NCBI GenBank assembly: GCA_040772685.1
Contig: JAXGXQ010000003.1
Location: forward strand, 62,001 to 126,000
Length of the DNA stretch: 64,000 bases
Direction: 5' to 3'
Source: JAXGXQ01 sp040772685
GTDB lineage: Bacteria; Bacillota; Clostridia; Saccharofermentanales; UBA5734
Shown here: piece by piece, positions 1 to 9,137 of the stretch
Layout of the letters: the number at the start of each line of letters is the position of its first letter
Position numbering within the stretch: the stretch's first letter is position 1
Position numbers and translations under genes: made by a program
The notes under the pieces: generated by a model
What the model was told of the DNA's origin: nothing
What the model saw: only the letters and a program-made list of their open reading frames with translations
Database searches by the model: none

Positions 1-1965
1 GCGGATGTCGGCGAGCTGATCACCTACAACTTCACAGTTGCCAATACCGGCAATGTGACGCTGACCGGCGTGACGCTTAACGACCCGCTGCTGGGCGGAG
101 CGATTACGCTTTCCGCGACAACCATCCCGGTAGGCGGTTCCGTAACCGGCACTGCCACCTATCCTGTCACCCAGGCCGACATCAACGCCGGCAAGGTGGA
201 CAATACCGCGACAGCCGATTCCGACCAGACTGGTCCGGATACCGATTCCGCGAAAGTCAACCTGCCGCAGAACGCCGCGCTCAACCTCACCAAAACCGGC
301 AGCTTTGCCGCCGGCGCTGATGGCTTTGCCGATGTGGGTGAGCTGATCACCTACACCTTCACCGTTACCAACACCGGTAACGTCACCCTGACCGGTGTCA
401 CAGTGACCGACCCGCTGCTAAGCAGCCCGATTACGCTTTCCGCCACAACCATCCCGGTAGGCGGTTCTGTAACCGGCACTGCCACCTACGCAGTCACTCA
501 GGCCGACATCAACGCCGGCAAGGTCTATAACCTGGCCACTGCCGATTCCGAAGAATCACCGCCTGATGAGGACGATGAAGAAACACCGCTGCCGCAGAAT
601 CCTAAACTCGCGCTGGTCAAGACCAGCAGCTTCGACGCTGGTGAAGACGGTTTTGCCGATGTCGGCGAGCTGATCACCTACACCTTTACAGTAGCCAATA
701 TCGGCAATGTCACCCTGACCGGTGTCACAGTGACTGACCCGCTGCTGAGCAGCCCGATTACCCTTTCCGCGACAACTATCCCGGTGGGCGGCTCCGTAAC
801 CGGCACTGCCACCTACGTTGTCACTCAGGCTGATATCGACGCCGGCAAGGTCTATAACCTGGCCACTGCCGATTCTGAAGAATCACCGCCTGATGAGGAC
901 GATGAAGAAACACCGCTGCCGCAGAATCCTAAACTCGCGCTGGTCAAGACCGGTAGCTTTGGCGCCGGTGAAGACGGCTTTGCCGATGTCGGCGAGCTGA
1001 TTACCTACACCTTCACCGTTACCAACATCGGTAACGTCACCCTGACCGGTGTCACAGTGACCGACCCGCTGCTGAGCAGCCCGATTACGCTTTCCGCGAC
1101 AACTATTCCGGTGGGTGGTTCCGTAACCGGCACAGCCACCTACGTTGTCACTCAGGCTGATATCGATGCCGGCAAGGTCTATAACCTGGCCACTGCCGAT
1201 TCTGAAGAATCACCGCCTGATGAGGATGATGAAGAAACACCGCTGCCGCAGAACCCTAAACTCGCGCTGGTCAAAACCAGCAGCTTCGACGCCGGTGCAG
1301 ACGGCTTTGCCGATGTGGGCGAGCTGATCACCTACACCTTCACCATCACCAACACCGGTAATGTAACTCTGACTGGTGTCAGCGTGACCGACCCGCTGCT
1401 GAGCAGCCCGATTACCCTTTCCGCGACAACTATCCCGGTGGGCGGCTCCGTAACCGGCACAGCCACCTACGTTGTCACTCAGGCTGATATTGACGCCGGC
1501 GAGGTCTATAACCTGGCCACTGCCGATTCTGAAGAATCACCGCCTGATGAGGATGATGAAGAAACACCGCTGCCGCAGAATCCTAAACTCGCGCTGGTCA
1601 AAACCAGCAGCTTCGACGCCGGTGCAGACGGCTTTGCCGATGTGGGCGAGCTGATCACCTACACCTTTACAGTAGCCAATATCGGTAACGTCACCCTGAC
1701 CGGTGTCACAGTAACCGATCCGCTGCTGAGCAGCCCGATCACCCTTTCCGCCACAACCATTCCGGTGGGCGGTTCCGTAACCGGCACAGCCACCTACGTT
1801 GTCACTCAGGCTGATGTCGATGCCGGCAAGGTCTATAACCTGGCCACTGCCGACTCCGAAGAATCACCGCCTGATGAGGATGATGAAGAAACACCGCTGC
1901 CACAGAATCCGGAGCTTTCGCTGGTTAAAACCGGCACCTGGATTGATGCTGACGACGACGGCTTC
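1..1965 (+). repeat. 327-bp coding tandem repeats
   Basis: Units begin with the codons for ADVGEL at 1, 328, 655, 982, 1309 and 1636, an exact 327-bp period, then 1966 after a 330-bp unit. Neighbouring units are nearly identical at the nucleotide level, especially those starting at 655, 982, 1309 and 1636, which points to recent amplification or gene conversion. Such an array is prone to copy-number change and to assembly collapse. Confidence 0.9.
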
Positions 1966-2958
1966 GCCGCCGTGGGCGATCTGATCAACTACACCTTCCA
2001 GGTAACCAACACCGGTAATGTCACTCTGACCGGCATCACAGTAACCGACCCGAAGGTTCCGGCCATCTCTTTGCCCAAGACCACACTGCTCCCGGGCGAA
2101 ACAATGACAGGCACCGGCAGTTACACAGTAACCCAGGCCGATATTGATGTCGGCTCCGTCTACAACCTGGCAACCGCCGATTCCGAGGAATCAGATCCGG
2201 ACGACGATACAGAAATTACGCCTTTGACCCCGATCGCAAGCATCAGCATCGACAAGCAGGCTGCCAACCTGACTCAGGACGATGAATACGGTGACTTCGT
2301 TGAACTGGAAGAAGGCGAAACCGCGATCTATCGGATCGTGATCACCAACACCGGTAATGTCACCTTGGAGAATGTCCTGCTGACAGACTCTGAAGCCGCT
2401 CCCGGCACGGTGGTTATCTTCGCCGACGAGAGTACGGCAGCCTTTGATGCCGGCTCAAGCCTGAACCTCGGAACCCTGGCTCCGAAGGCCAGCATCACCT
2501 TGTACTACACTTACGAAACAGAGTTCGCTGACATTGCCCGCTCGCCGATCGAGAACGAAGCGACGGTAACAGTGGCCAGATACGAACTCTCGGAAAGTGA
2601 CAGTGCCTTCCTCAATGTCAACGAGATCCCGCTGGCCGGCGACCTTGGCCTTGAGGTAGAGAAGAAAGTCCGCAACAAAACGGTTAACGGTGTTCTGGCA
2701 GACATGGTCACCGGTTATGTGGGCGATGTCTTCGAGTTTGAAGTAACAGTAACCAACCTCTCTATGACCGCGGAGATCTCCGAGGCTAAGCTGTACGACA
2801 GCAAAGCTCTGATCGGAACCAAGGTGCTGCGTGTCAACGACAATACTGAGCTAACCTGGGTGGACGATGGAAGTGGGAGGCGCCATGCTCGACATTGGCA
2901 CGGTACCTGCCGACACAACACTCACATTCCGTTACCTCTACACCGCGGTTGCGGCTGA
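1..2958 (+). CDS. Repeat-built surface protein (DUF11-like repeats), 5' partial
   Basis: The gene is open from the first base in frame 1, so its N-terminus lies outside the window. It encodes six or more copies of a 109-residue beta-rich unit whose core reads like GELITYTFTVTNTGNVTLTG, followed by a target-like TDPLL segment and an acidic linker (DSEESPPDEDDEE). This is the DUF11/'conserved repeat' type of extracellular stalk domain found in large Gram-positive surface proteins. From about 1966 the units diverge, and from about 2230 they are non-repetitive. After about 2865 the frame runs into unrelated residues and stops at 2958, while the logical C-terminus with a wall anchor continues in frame 2 (next entry). 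Function is inferred to be structural or adhesive; no catalytic motif is seen. Confidence 0.85.
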   Translation, partial: ADVGELITYNFTVANTGNVTLTGVTLNDPLLGGAITLSATTIPVGGSVTGTATYPVTQADINAGKVDNTATADSDQTGPDTDSAKVNLPQNAALNLTKTGSFAAGADGFADVGELITYTFTVTNTGNVTLTGVTVTDPLLSSPITLSATTIPVGGSVTGTATYAVTQADINAGKVYNLATADSEESPPDEDDEETPLPQNPKLALVKTSSFDAGEDGFADVGELITYTFTVANIGNVTLTGVTVTDPLLSSPITLSATTIPVGGSVTGTATYVVTQADIDAGKVYNLATADSEESPPDEDDEETPLPQNPKLALVKTGSFGAGEDGFADVGELITYTFTVTNIGNVTLTGVTVTDPLLSSPITLSATTIPVGGSVTGTATYVVTQADIDAGKVYNLATADSEESPPDEDDEETPLPQNPKLALVKTSSFDAGADGFADVGELITYTFTITNTGNVTLTGVSVTDPLLSSPITLSATTIPVGGSVTGTATYVVTQADIDAGEVYNLATADSEESPPDEDDEETPLPQNPKLALVKTSSFDAGADGFADVGELITYTFTVANIGNVTLTGVTVTDPLLSSPITLSATTIPVGGSVTGTATYVVTQADVDAGKVYNLATADSEESPPDEDDEETPLPQNPELSLVKTGTWIDADDDGFAAVGDLINYTFQVTNTGNVTLTGITVTDPKVPAISLPKTTLLPGETMTGTGSYTVTQADIDVGSVYNLATADSEESDPDDDTEITPLTPIASISIDKQAANLTQDDEYGDFVELEEGETAIYRIVITNTGNVTLENVLLTDSEAAPGTVVIFADESTAAFDAGSSLNLGTLAPKASITLYYTYETEFADIARSPIENEATVTVARYELSESDSAFLNVNEIPLAGDLGLEVEKKVRNKTVNGVLADMVTGYVGDVFEFEVTVTNLSMTAEISEAKLYDSKALIGTKVLRVNDNTELTWVDDGSGRRHARHWHGTCRHNTHIPLPLHRGCG

Positions 2959-3190
2959 TGAAGGTGACATAATCGAAAATATCGCCACAGTCAAAGGCGT
3001 TGTTAAACCGGTAACCCCGAACTATCCTGAAATTCCCTTTGAGGACGAGGACGACGCAACTGTAAACATCCTTACACCTCCGCCGCAAACTGGTGAAAGC
3101 GGTAACAACGGCACTCTGGCAGGCTTGCTCTTGCTGGCCTCCGGCGTAGTCGCGATCCTGTTCCGCCGCCGCTATCTGCGTGGCAGATAA
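2867..3190 (+). CDS. C-terminal part of the surface protein with sortase-type anchor (frame 2)
   Basis: This frame carries on the domain that the preceding frame abandons: it resumes with MLDIGTVPADTTLTFRYLY and goes on to a classic wall-sorting tail. That tail consists of a PPPQTGE motif (LPxTG-like), a hydrophobic segment GTLAGLLLLASGVVAILF and a basic end (RRRYLRGR). The ATG at 2867 is probably not a true start, because no good ribosome binding site precedes it and the segment only makes sense fused to the upstream repeats. One extra base near the GGGAGG run at about 2872-2877 explains the split. It could be a real mutation, a phase-variable site or an assembly error. Confidence 0.75.
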   Translation: MEVGGAMLDIGTVPADTTLTFRYLYTAVAADEGDIIENIATVKGVVKPVTPNYPEIPFEDEDDATVNILTPPPQTGESGNNGTLAGLLLLASGVVAILFRRRYLRGR

Positions 3191-3240
3191 GCTGAAGCGG
3201 AACAGACCGAATAGCCAACTGAAAAAGCAGCATAAGTAGT

Positions 3241-3287
3241 AAGATCCGCTGGGCAGAGTCAAATTGACAAAGCACAGCGGATCTTTT
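3241..3287. terminator. Bidirectional terminator between surface protein and ddl
   Basis: Perfect 11-bp inverted repeat AAGATCCGCTG (3241-3251) / CAGCGGATCTT (3275-3285), flanked by T on the plus side. It lies between two convergent genes. Confidence 0.75.
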
Positions 3288-3344
3288 CAGTTCTTAACTA
3301 TTTTTGTATCAGTTTGCGTCTCTTAATTCAACTTTAGAAATTTT

Positions 3345-4427
3345 TCAGTTTAGTGCAAGCTCGATCAATCGCGTTACCAGCTCTGTCGGAGCCAAGCCAG
3401 CATGTTCCATGAGTTTTGGGTACATGCTGATTGCGGTAAACCCCGGCAGGGTGTTTATTTCATTGAGCAGCACACGGCCGTCTTTTCGGCTGATAAAGAA
3501 ATCTATCCGCGAAAGGCCTGCGCCATCGATCGCAGCAAAAGTACGCAGAGCATATTCTTTGATTTCAGCATATTGTTCCTCGCTGATTTCCGCTGGTAAA
3601 ATACTGCGGGAAGCAGCGTTATGATACTTGGCTTCGTAATCGTAAAACTCATTGGCCGGGATTATTTCGCCACAGCTTGAAACGATTGGCGGGTTACCGC
3701 CCAAAACCGCTATTTCTATTTCACGGCCATCAATAAATTCTTCAATCACTGCTTTACTGTCGTGTTCAAAAGCCTTTGTTAATGCCGCGCCCAGGGCTTC
3801 ACGGTTTTTGGCTTTGGAAACACCGACGGACGACCCCGCGTTGGCCGGCTTAACAAAAACAGGGTAGGTGAACTGCTGCTCGATCTTGCAAATCTCGGCT
3901 GAGGGATCAAGTTGATAATCCGCGGAGCGGCTCCAGAGCCAACGGGCTTGCGGGATGCCGGCAGCGTCAAAAATTGTACGTGAGAATACCTTGTCCATAG
4001 CATTGGCACTTGCGGCCACTCCACAGCCAACATAAGGGATGGCAGCAAGTTCAAAAAGACCCTGAATCGTGCCGTCCTCACCGTTACGCCCATGCAGTAC
4101 AGGGAATGCGGCATCGAGTCTGATCTGCTCCACAGGGCGATCAGGTGAGCCGGTCAACACAACCAGCCCGTGAAACGATGTATCCGGTACAATAAACGCC
4201 TTCTGGCAAAAAGATTCCTCCTGCCAGGTGCCGTCCTTAACTTTTTCAATCGGCCCGCTGTAAAGGAACCAGCGGCCGTCCCTGGTGATACCGACCGGAT
4301 AAAGGTTAAACCTTGCCGGATCAACATGTGCCATGACAAATGTCGCAGAAACCAGTGAGACATCATGTTCTGACGATTGCCCGCCGAAAATTACGCAGAT
4401 ATTCTTCTTTTCCTTAGTTACGTCCAT
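3345..4427 (-). CDS. ddl: D-alanine--D-alanine ligase
   Basis: ATP-grasp enzyme joining two D-alanines for the peptidoglycan stem, cytoplasmic. The N-terminus has the ligase signature VIFGGQSSEHDVSL, the middle has HGRNGEDGTIQG, and the C-terminus has EINTLPGFT, the Mg/ATP site. In the omega loop the sequence is FYDYEAKYH. The tyrosine at this place is typical of enzymes making D-Ala-D-Ala, whereas D-Ala-D-Lac enzymes of the Leuconostoc type carry phenylalanine, so a vancomycin-susceptible product is expected. At 360 residues it is full length. The start is an ATG behind GGAGAAGG. It is the last gene of a minus-strand run with deoD and purF, and shares their terminator region with the convergent surface protein. 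Confidence 0.95.
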   Translation of the reverse strand: MDVTKEKKNICVIFGGQSSEHDVSLVSATFVMAHVDPARFNLYPVGITRDGRWFLYSGPIEKVKDGTWQEESFCQKAFIVPDTSFHGLVVLTGSPDRPVEQIRLDAAFPVLHGRNGEDGTIQGLFELAAIPYVGCGVAASANAMDKVFSRTIFDAAGIPQARWLWSRSADYQLDPSAEICKIEQQFTYPVFVKPANAGSSVGVSKAKNREALGAALTKAFEHDSKAVIEEFIDGREIEIAVLGGNPPIVSSCGEIIPANEFYDYEAKYHNAASRSILPAEISEEQYAEIKEYALRTFAAIDGAGLSRIDFFISRKDGRVLLNEINTLPGFTAISMYPKLMEHAGLAPTELVTRLIELALN

Positions 4428-4517
4428 TAGTTACACCTTCTCCTGTAGAGAAATTTCTCACTATAACAGGCCTGAATTGCTATATTTTTTATGCTTGCAA
4501 AATTTTTAATACCGGGT

Positions 4518-5255
4518 CTATTGCTCGTCGGTTTGCTCCGGCAGGTCAGTCACCAGCTCAAGAGCCAGCTCAATCATTTCGGTAAAAGCCGTTTGACGTT
4601 CTTCCGCCGACAATACAGCCTTACTGACCATGGAATCTGAAACAGTAAACAGTGCCAGGGCATCCACTTTTGCGAAAGCAGCATTCATGTAAAGAGCCGC
4701 CGCTTCCATTTCAACCGCTAAAACACCCATCGCAGCCCATTTTTTCCAGGTTTCCGGATCAGCATCGTAGAAAGTATCCGAGGTCACAACACTGCCGACC
4801 TTGAGATTCATTCCCTTACGATCCGCTGTCAAAGCAGCCTGTCGCAGAAGTTTCCAGGAGGCTGTGGGAGCGTAGTCGCCCGGCAAATTAAACTGCCGCG
4901 CATAGGCTGAGTCCGTGCATGTTGACATGGCAGCCAGGATGTCATTCAACTGAACATCAGGTTGCATCGCACCACAGGAGCCGATTCGGATCAGGTTTTT
5001 AACCCCATAAAAGTGAATCAACTCGTAAGTATAAAGTGCAATTGAGGGCATCCCCATGCCGGTGCCCATTACCGATATCTTTTTACCTGCGTAATTGCCG
5101 GTGTAGCCGAGCATATTACGAATACTGTTGAATTGCTCGACATCGCTAAGAAAATTTTCGGCAATAAAACGGGCGCGCAATGGATCGCCTGGCAGCAGGA
5201 TTGAGGGCGCAATCTGACCTGGTCTGCTCGCTTCGATATGTGGTGTGGGAATCAT
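4518..5255 (-). CDS. deoD: Purine nucleoside phosphorylase, DeoD type
   Basis: Phosphorolysis of purine (deoxy)nucleosides to the base and (deoxy)ribose 1-phosphate in purine salvage. The typical order of motifs is present: a TPHIEA start, LLPGDPLRA, MGTGMGMPS, the IRIGSCGA phosphate loop, and VEMEAAALY near the base-binding site. The length of about 245 residues is normal for the hexameric DeoD family. I place the start at the ATG at 5255, giving MIPTPHIEA. The upstream GTG at 5264 lies inside the ribosome binding site GGGAGG, which sits 8 bases before the ATG. It lies between ddl and the PurF-like gene on the same strand. Confidence 0.95.
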   Translation of the reverse strand: MIPTPHIEASRPGQIAPSILLPGDPLRARFIAENFLSDVEQFNSIRNMLGYTGNYAGKKISVMGTGMGMPSIALYTYELIHFYGVKNLIRIGSCGAMQPDVQLNDILAAMSTCTDSAYARQFNLPGDYAPTASWKLLRQAALTADRKGMNLKVGSVVTSDTFYDADPETWKKWAAMGVLAVEMEAAALYMNAAFAKVDALALFTVSDSMVSKAVLSAEERQTAFTEMIELALELVTDLPEQTDEQ

Positions 5256-5348
5256 TTCAAGCACCTCCCGAAAATTGTTTTGTTAAATAATGACTGGGTT
5301 TTTGATACTTAAAGTAAAAATATTAAGCAGGATAGAATGCAATGCTGC

Positions 5349-6758
5349 TTAGCCTTTGCCGTTCCAACAGTAAGTGCAGACTTTCTTTGGATCTATACCG
5401 ATCGCATCCAGCATATCGTCCATGCGATTATAGCTCAGTGAGGTGAATTTCAGCTTATTACGAATTTCCGCGAGCATTTCGCGATAATTTTTGCTATCCG
5501 GATCAGCATAATCGGTCAAAGTCGCAGCACTGGGATTTTCACCTTCCCTCTGCTGGATTATCCGTCGCGTAATTAAGTCGAGGTCAGAAGTAGAGCGGGA
5601 AAAATTCAAATAGGGGCAGCCATAAAGCAACGGCGGGCAGGCAGGCCGTACATGAACTTCCCTGGCACCGCTGTGATAGAGAAATTCGGTTGTTTCGCGT
5701 AATTGGGTGCCACGAACAATTGAATCATCAATCAACAACAGACTTTTACCACGTATCAGCGCGTCTACCGGAATTATCTTCATCCGGGCGATCAGGTTGC
5801 GTAAACGCTGTTCATTGGGCAGAAACGAGCGCGGCCAGGTTGGTGTGTACTTGATAAACGGCCGGGCAAATGGAATGCCTGAACGATTTGCATAACCGAT
5901 AGCATGAGCTATGCCGGAATCAGGCACACCAGCCACCAAGTCAGCCTTAACGTCATGATCGCGGTCAGCCATATTGGCACCGCAGCGCATTCGCACCAGT
6001 TCAACATTCATCCCTTCGTAATTCGAAGTCGGGTAGCCGAAATAAATCCACAGGAAACCGCAGATACTTAGCTTATCAAAAGGCGGCGTCACTACTTCAA
6101 TTCCGTCGCGGGTAAGGTAAACAATTTCGCCCGGCCCCAGCTCACGTTCATGCTCAAAGCCAAGATTAAGATAAGCAAAGGATTCGAAGGAAGCGCAGTA
6201 ACTACCTTCTTTTTTGCCAATTACAAGTGGGGTACGGCCGTAGCGGTCACGCGCCGCGTAGATCCCGTCCCGGTTCATCACCAGGAGTGTAAGCGAGCCT
6301 TTAATCATATCCTGGGCATGGCGAATACCTTCACCCAGAGTATCACAGGTATTGATCAGCGCAGCGGCAACTTCTGTAGGATTAACTTCCCCGCCGGAGA
6401 GCTCCAGAAAATGAACATTGGAACCGGTGAGAGCAGTTTCCGTCAATTCGTCGATGTTGTTGATCCGGCCAACTGTTGTAATCGCATAGCTGCCAAGATG
6501 CGAGCGCACCAGCAGAGGCTGCGGTTCAGTGTCAGAAATACAACCAATGCCGATATTGCCTTTCATATACCCAGCTTCAGATTCAAATTTCGTGCGGAAA
6601 GGCGTATTTGCAATATTGTGAATAGCCCGGTTAAAGCCTTCAGGTCCGTAAAAAGCCATGCCACCGCGCCGGGCACCAAGGTGCGAGTGATAATCTGTGC
6701 CAAAAAAAACTTCGAGTACGCAGTCTTCGTTGGATACTACACCAAAAATACCGCCCAT
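5349..6758 (-). CDS. PurF-like amidophosphoribosyltransferase lacking the N-terminal cysteine
   Basis: Normal PurF makes 5-phosphoribosylamine from PRPP and glutamine, using the N-terminal cysteine left after Met removal. Here the protein begins MGGIFGVVSNEDC, so glycine stands where the nucleophile should be; the nearest cysteine is residue 13. The phosphoribosyltransferase half is intact, with the PRPP loop LLLIDDSIVRGTQ. The likely iron-sulfur ligand places of Bacillus-type PurF also appear kept: Cys in KLSICGF, Cys in LLYGCPY, and CTYC at the C-terminus. The length of 469 residues is normal. The start ATG follows AAGGGAGAA with no alternative upstream start. It may be ammonia-dependent, may have another role, or may belong to a divergent paralogous group; a second canonical purF is not in the window. 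Confidence 0.8.
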   Translation of the reverse strand: MGGIFGVVSNEDCVLEVFFGTDYHSHLGARRGGMAFYGPEGFNRAIHNIANTPFRTKFESEAGYMKGNIGIGCISDTEPQPLLVRSHLGSYAITTVGRINNIDELTETALTGSNVHFLELSGGEVNPTEVAAALINTCDTLGEGIRHAQDMIKGSLTLLVMNRDGIYAARDRYGRTPLVIGKKEGSYCASFESFAYLNLGFEHERELGPGEIVYLTRDGIEVVTPPFDKLSICGFLWIYFGYPTSNYEGMNVELVRMRCGANMADRDHDVKADLVAGVPDSGIAHAIGYANRSGIPFARPFIKYTPTWPRSFLPNEQRLRNLIARMKIIPVDALIRGKSLLLIDDSIVRGTQLRETTEFLYHSGAREVHVRPACPPLLYGCPYLNFSRSTSDLDLITRRIIQQREGENPSAATLTDYADPDSKNYREMLAEIRNKLKFTSLSYNRMDDMLDAIGIDPKKVCTYCWNGKG

Positions 6759-6806
6759 TTATGTTCTCCCTTATATTGTCCTGGCTTTACTTACAAACTG
6801 GCAAAG

Positions 6807-8939
6807 TCAGCCAATCAAATCATCCATGGCATTTTTGACCTTTGGTACGACATAATGACTGCCGCCACGTCCTTTAACGTCCTCAACCAGCATCGCGATC
6901 GCCAGACGCGGCTCATTAACATTCATCGCGATAAACCAGCCGTTTTCCTGTGCCGAGGTATCGGCTGCGCTCTTTTTGAGTTCAGCTGTTCCGGTTTTCC
7001 CCAGCATTGCAACTTTGGCCCTGGGTCTAGTGTACCCCGTGCCGGCTGAACTTTCGACAGCCAGACGTAAGTATTCAGTCAGCATACCTACATCCTTGGC
7101 GGCTATAGCCTGACTTTTCCAAACCTCAGGCGCAAACTCGCCCTTAATTTCGAGAACAGGTTTCATTATATCGCCGTTTGCACCCAAAGCTCCATAGATC
7201 ATGGCCATCTGCAACGGGCTGATCAACACTTCGCCCTGACCATAGCCTGTGTCAGCAAGCAAAATCTCAGAGCCCAACCCCTGGTTGGCGAGCTGAGAGC
7301 GGTAGAAAGAGAATTCCAACGGCAAGGCCTCACCGATACCAAAATCAGCAGCGCCTTTTGTGTAGGCTTCAGCGCCTGTCCTTAAAGCCTGCTGGGCAAA
7401 ATAAATATTATCGGAATACACCAGCGCATCCTTCAGATTAACCGGCCGGCCGATATCCTTAACACGGGTAACCTTATAGCTGCCCCAACTGTTGTTCGGC
7501 TGCCATTGTAAGCCATTGATCGGCAGCGCTTCTTCAGGGTTCAGTGTTCCTGTTTTCAGGCCAATCCCCGTTGTAACCAGTTTAAATGTTGAGCCAGGTG
7601 AATAGCCGGAACGGAAGCGGGCCAGGAACGGGCTCTTAGCGGAATTATTCCATTCTGCTCTGACAGCGTCGGGGATATAAGTTTGATAATGATTGGGATC
7701 AAAAGATGGTGTACTTACTAATGCCAGTATCTCACCGGTTTTGGGAACAATCGCGGCGGCCGCGCCGGCATCGGTTCCCAACTCCTGGTATAAACGGTTC
7801 TGAGCGTTGAGGTCAATGGATAGACGGATAGATTCTCCGTTAACGGGTTCCTGACGCGCCACGATGGAGGTCGTTTGATTAGTTTCACCGTCAATAATCG
7901 TGATTTCGCCACCGCGCTTTCCGCGCAAACGCGGCTCCAGAGCCAGTTCCAAACCAAGCTTACCGATTTTGTCAGTAGCAGTATAGCCTTGATCAGGATT
8001 CTTTTGCAGCTCTTCTGCAGTAATTGGCCCAATATATCCAGTGAGCAGACCGGCAGCTATTCCTGCCGGATAAACCCTGCCGTCAGTATTTTGATACTGA
8101 ACACCGGGCAATGCTGTAAGCTGAGCTGAGAGATCGCCTCTATCCGCCGGTAGTGTCACAATAGGAATGAACCAGTCGGGACTGCCCGCAGACGACAACG
8201 CTTTTTCAATGCGTGACGCGGCTATGCCGAGCATTTCCGCCATTTTGGGTATAGATGTTGCCTTTTCCGGCGTGAAAGTACGCGGGACCAGTCCAATAAT
8301 CCGCAACTGGCCATTTACCGCCAGCGGCAATCCATTCCGGTCACGGATTTCACCCCGCAGAGGCTGCAAAACTTTGGCCCGCACTTTGTCTTTTGGCCCC
8401 AGCTTCGGGAAGATCAAAGTTTCGGTCCAGTCGACACGCCAGGCAGCTTTGCCGGCATCTGTCTCTTTTACCAGATGCAGGTTGAAGTCGGTAATTTCCT
8501 TTTTGCCTGCCAGAAAATCAAAAACCACGCTAAAAGCCATGTCGGCAGTGTTGCTTTCAGGCAAAGCCACCAGCTTGCCCGGCTTCACTTCCAGACTTTT
8601 TACTTCAGTGCCAGACATAATGTTCTTATACCGGGTATTAAAATCTTCCTCGGTAATCCGTTCGCGGCTGGCTGTTGAAAGCAGCTCGTACATAGCCGGA
8701 TAATCGAGCTTCTGCCAAGCTTCAGCGTATGCCTGAAAAGCGGTTTCAGGCTTGGCTTGGGCATCTTCAAGTGACGTTGGGGCGGTGTTTGTGCCATTTG
8801 TATTTGAACCAGCAGTAGTTGAGTCACTAGGTCCCGTTGTCTCATCCTGGGAACAAGCGGACAGAGAGAAAGTACTGATAGATATGAATATGGCTACTAA
8901 AACCCATGCCAGAATTCTTGAATGATAAGGCTGCTTCAT
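6807..8939 (-). CDS. Class B penicillin-binding protein with MecA-type N-terminal domain
   Basis: Transpeptidase cross-linking peptidoglycan outside the membrane. It starts with a signal or anchor segment ending in LSAC, a possible lipobox. Residues about 55-165 look like the NTF2-like MecA_N domain (AFQAYAEAWQKLDYPAMYEL). A PBP dimerisation region follows (KVLQPLRGEIRDRNG), then the transpeptidase domain. Catalytic motifs are complete: STFK with Ser450 and Lys453, SDN at 509-511, and KTGT at 648-651. At 710 residues it fits the PBP2a/PBP3-like group of Gram-positives, which includes low-affinity PBPs; susceptibility cannot be judged from sequence alone. The ATG follows AAGGAG. It is the first gene of the run to purF, deoD and ddl. 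Confidence 0.92.
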   Translation of the reverse strand: MKQPYHSRILAWVLVAIFISISTFSLSACSQDETTGPSDSTTAGSNTNGTNTAPTSLEDAQAKPETAFQAYAEAWQKLDYPAMYELLSTASRERITEEDFNTRYKNIMSGTEVKSLEVKPGKLVALPESNTADMAFSVVFDFLAGKKEITDFNLHLVKETDAGKAAWRVDWTETLIFPKLGPKDKVRAKVLQPLRGEIRDRNGLPLAVNGQLRIIGLVPRTFTPEKATSIPKMAEMLGIAASRIEKALSSAGSPDWFIPIVTLPADRGDLSAQLTALPGVQYQNTDGRVYPAGIAAGLLTGYIGPITAEELQKNPDQGYTATDKIGKLGLELALEPRLRGKRGGEITIIDGETNQTTSIVARQEPVNGESIRLSIDLNAQNRLYQELGTDAGAAAAIVPKTGEILALVSTPSFDPNHYQTYIPDAVRAEWNNSAKSPFLARFRSGYSPGSTFKLVTTGIGLKTGTLNPEEALPINGLQWQPNNSWGSYKVTRVKDIGRPVNLKDALVYSDNIYFAQQALRTGAEAYTKGAADFGIGEALPLEFSFYRSQLANQGLGSEILLADTGYGQGEVLISPLQMAMIYGALGANGDIMKPVLEIKGEFAPEVWKSQAIAAKDVGMLTEYLRLAVESSAGTGYTRPRAKVAMLGKTGTAELKKSAADTSAQENGWFIAMNVNEPRLAIAMLVEDVKGRGGSHYVVPKVKNAMDDLIG

Positions 8940-9008
8940 GAATAACTCCTTGAAATAGTTGTCGGCGGCGCCATGGATCTATTCTATCAGAATCCGCCTC
9001 TTTCAGTG

Positions 9009-9051
9009 AAAAAAGAGACTGACGCAAAGCAATATATTTGCTCTGCGTCAG
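9009..9051 (-). terminator. Terminator of the liv operon
   Basis: Read on the minus strand, a stem CTGACGCA / TGCGTCAG with a second inner 5-bp helix (positions 9019-9051) is followed by a T-rich run at 9014-9009. It lies about 90 bases after the stop of the last liv gene. Confidence 0.85.
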
Positions 9052-9137
9052 CCGGAACATTATTTAAATTTGTCAACTCAGTGACTATGGGAAATTCGAC
9101 AAATATCGGCACCCAGTTAAATCGAGGCAAAAATCCG

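Noticed and set aside
1..1965. Regular repeats that might suggest a CRISPR array
   Set aside because: The period is 327 bp, the repeats are in frame and encode a protein domain, and there are no short repeats with unique spacers.
6150..7049. Plus-strand open frame of 299 codons
   Set aside because: It lies fully antisense to the PurF-like and PBP genes, has no family motifs and no ribosome binding site logic; it is a shadow frame.
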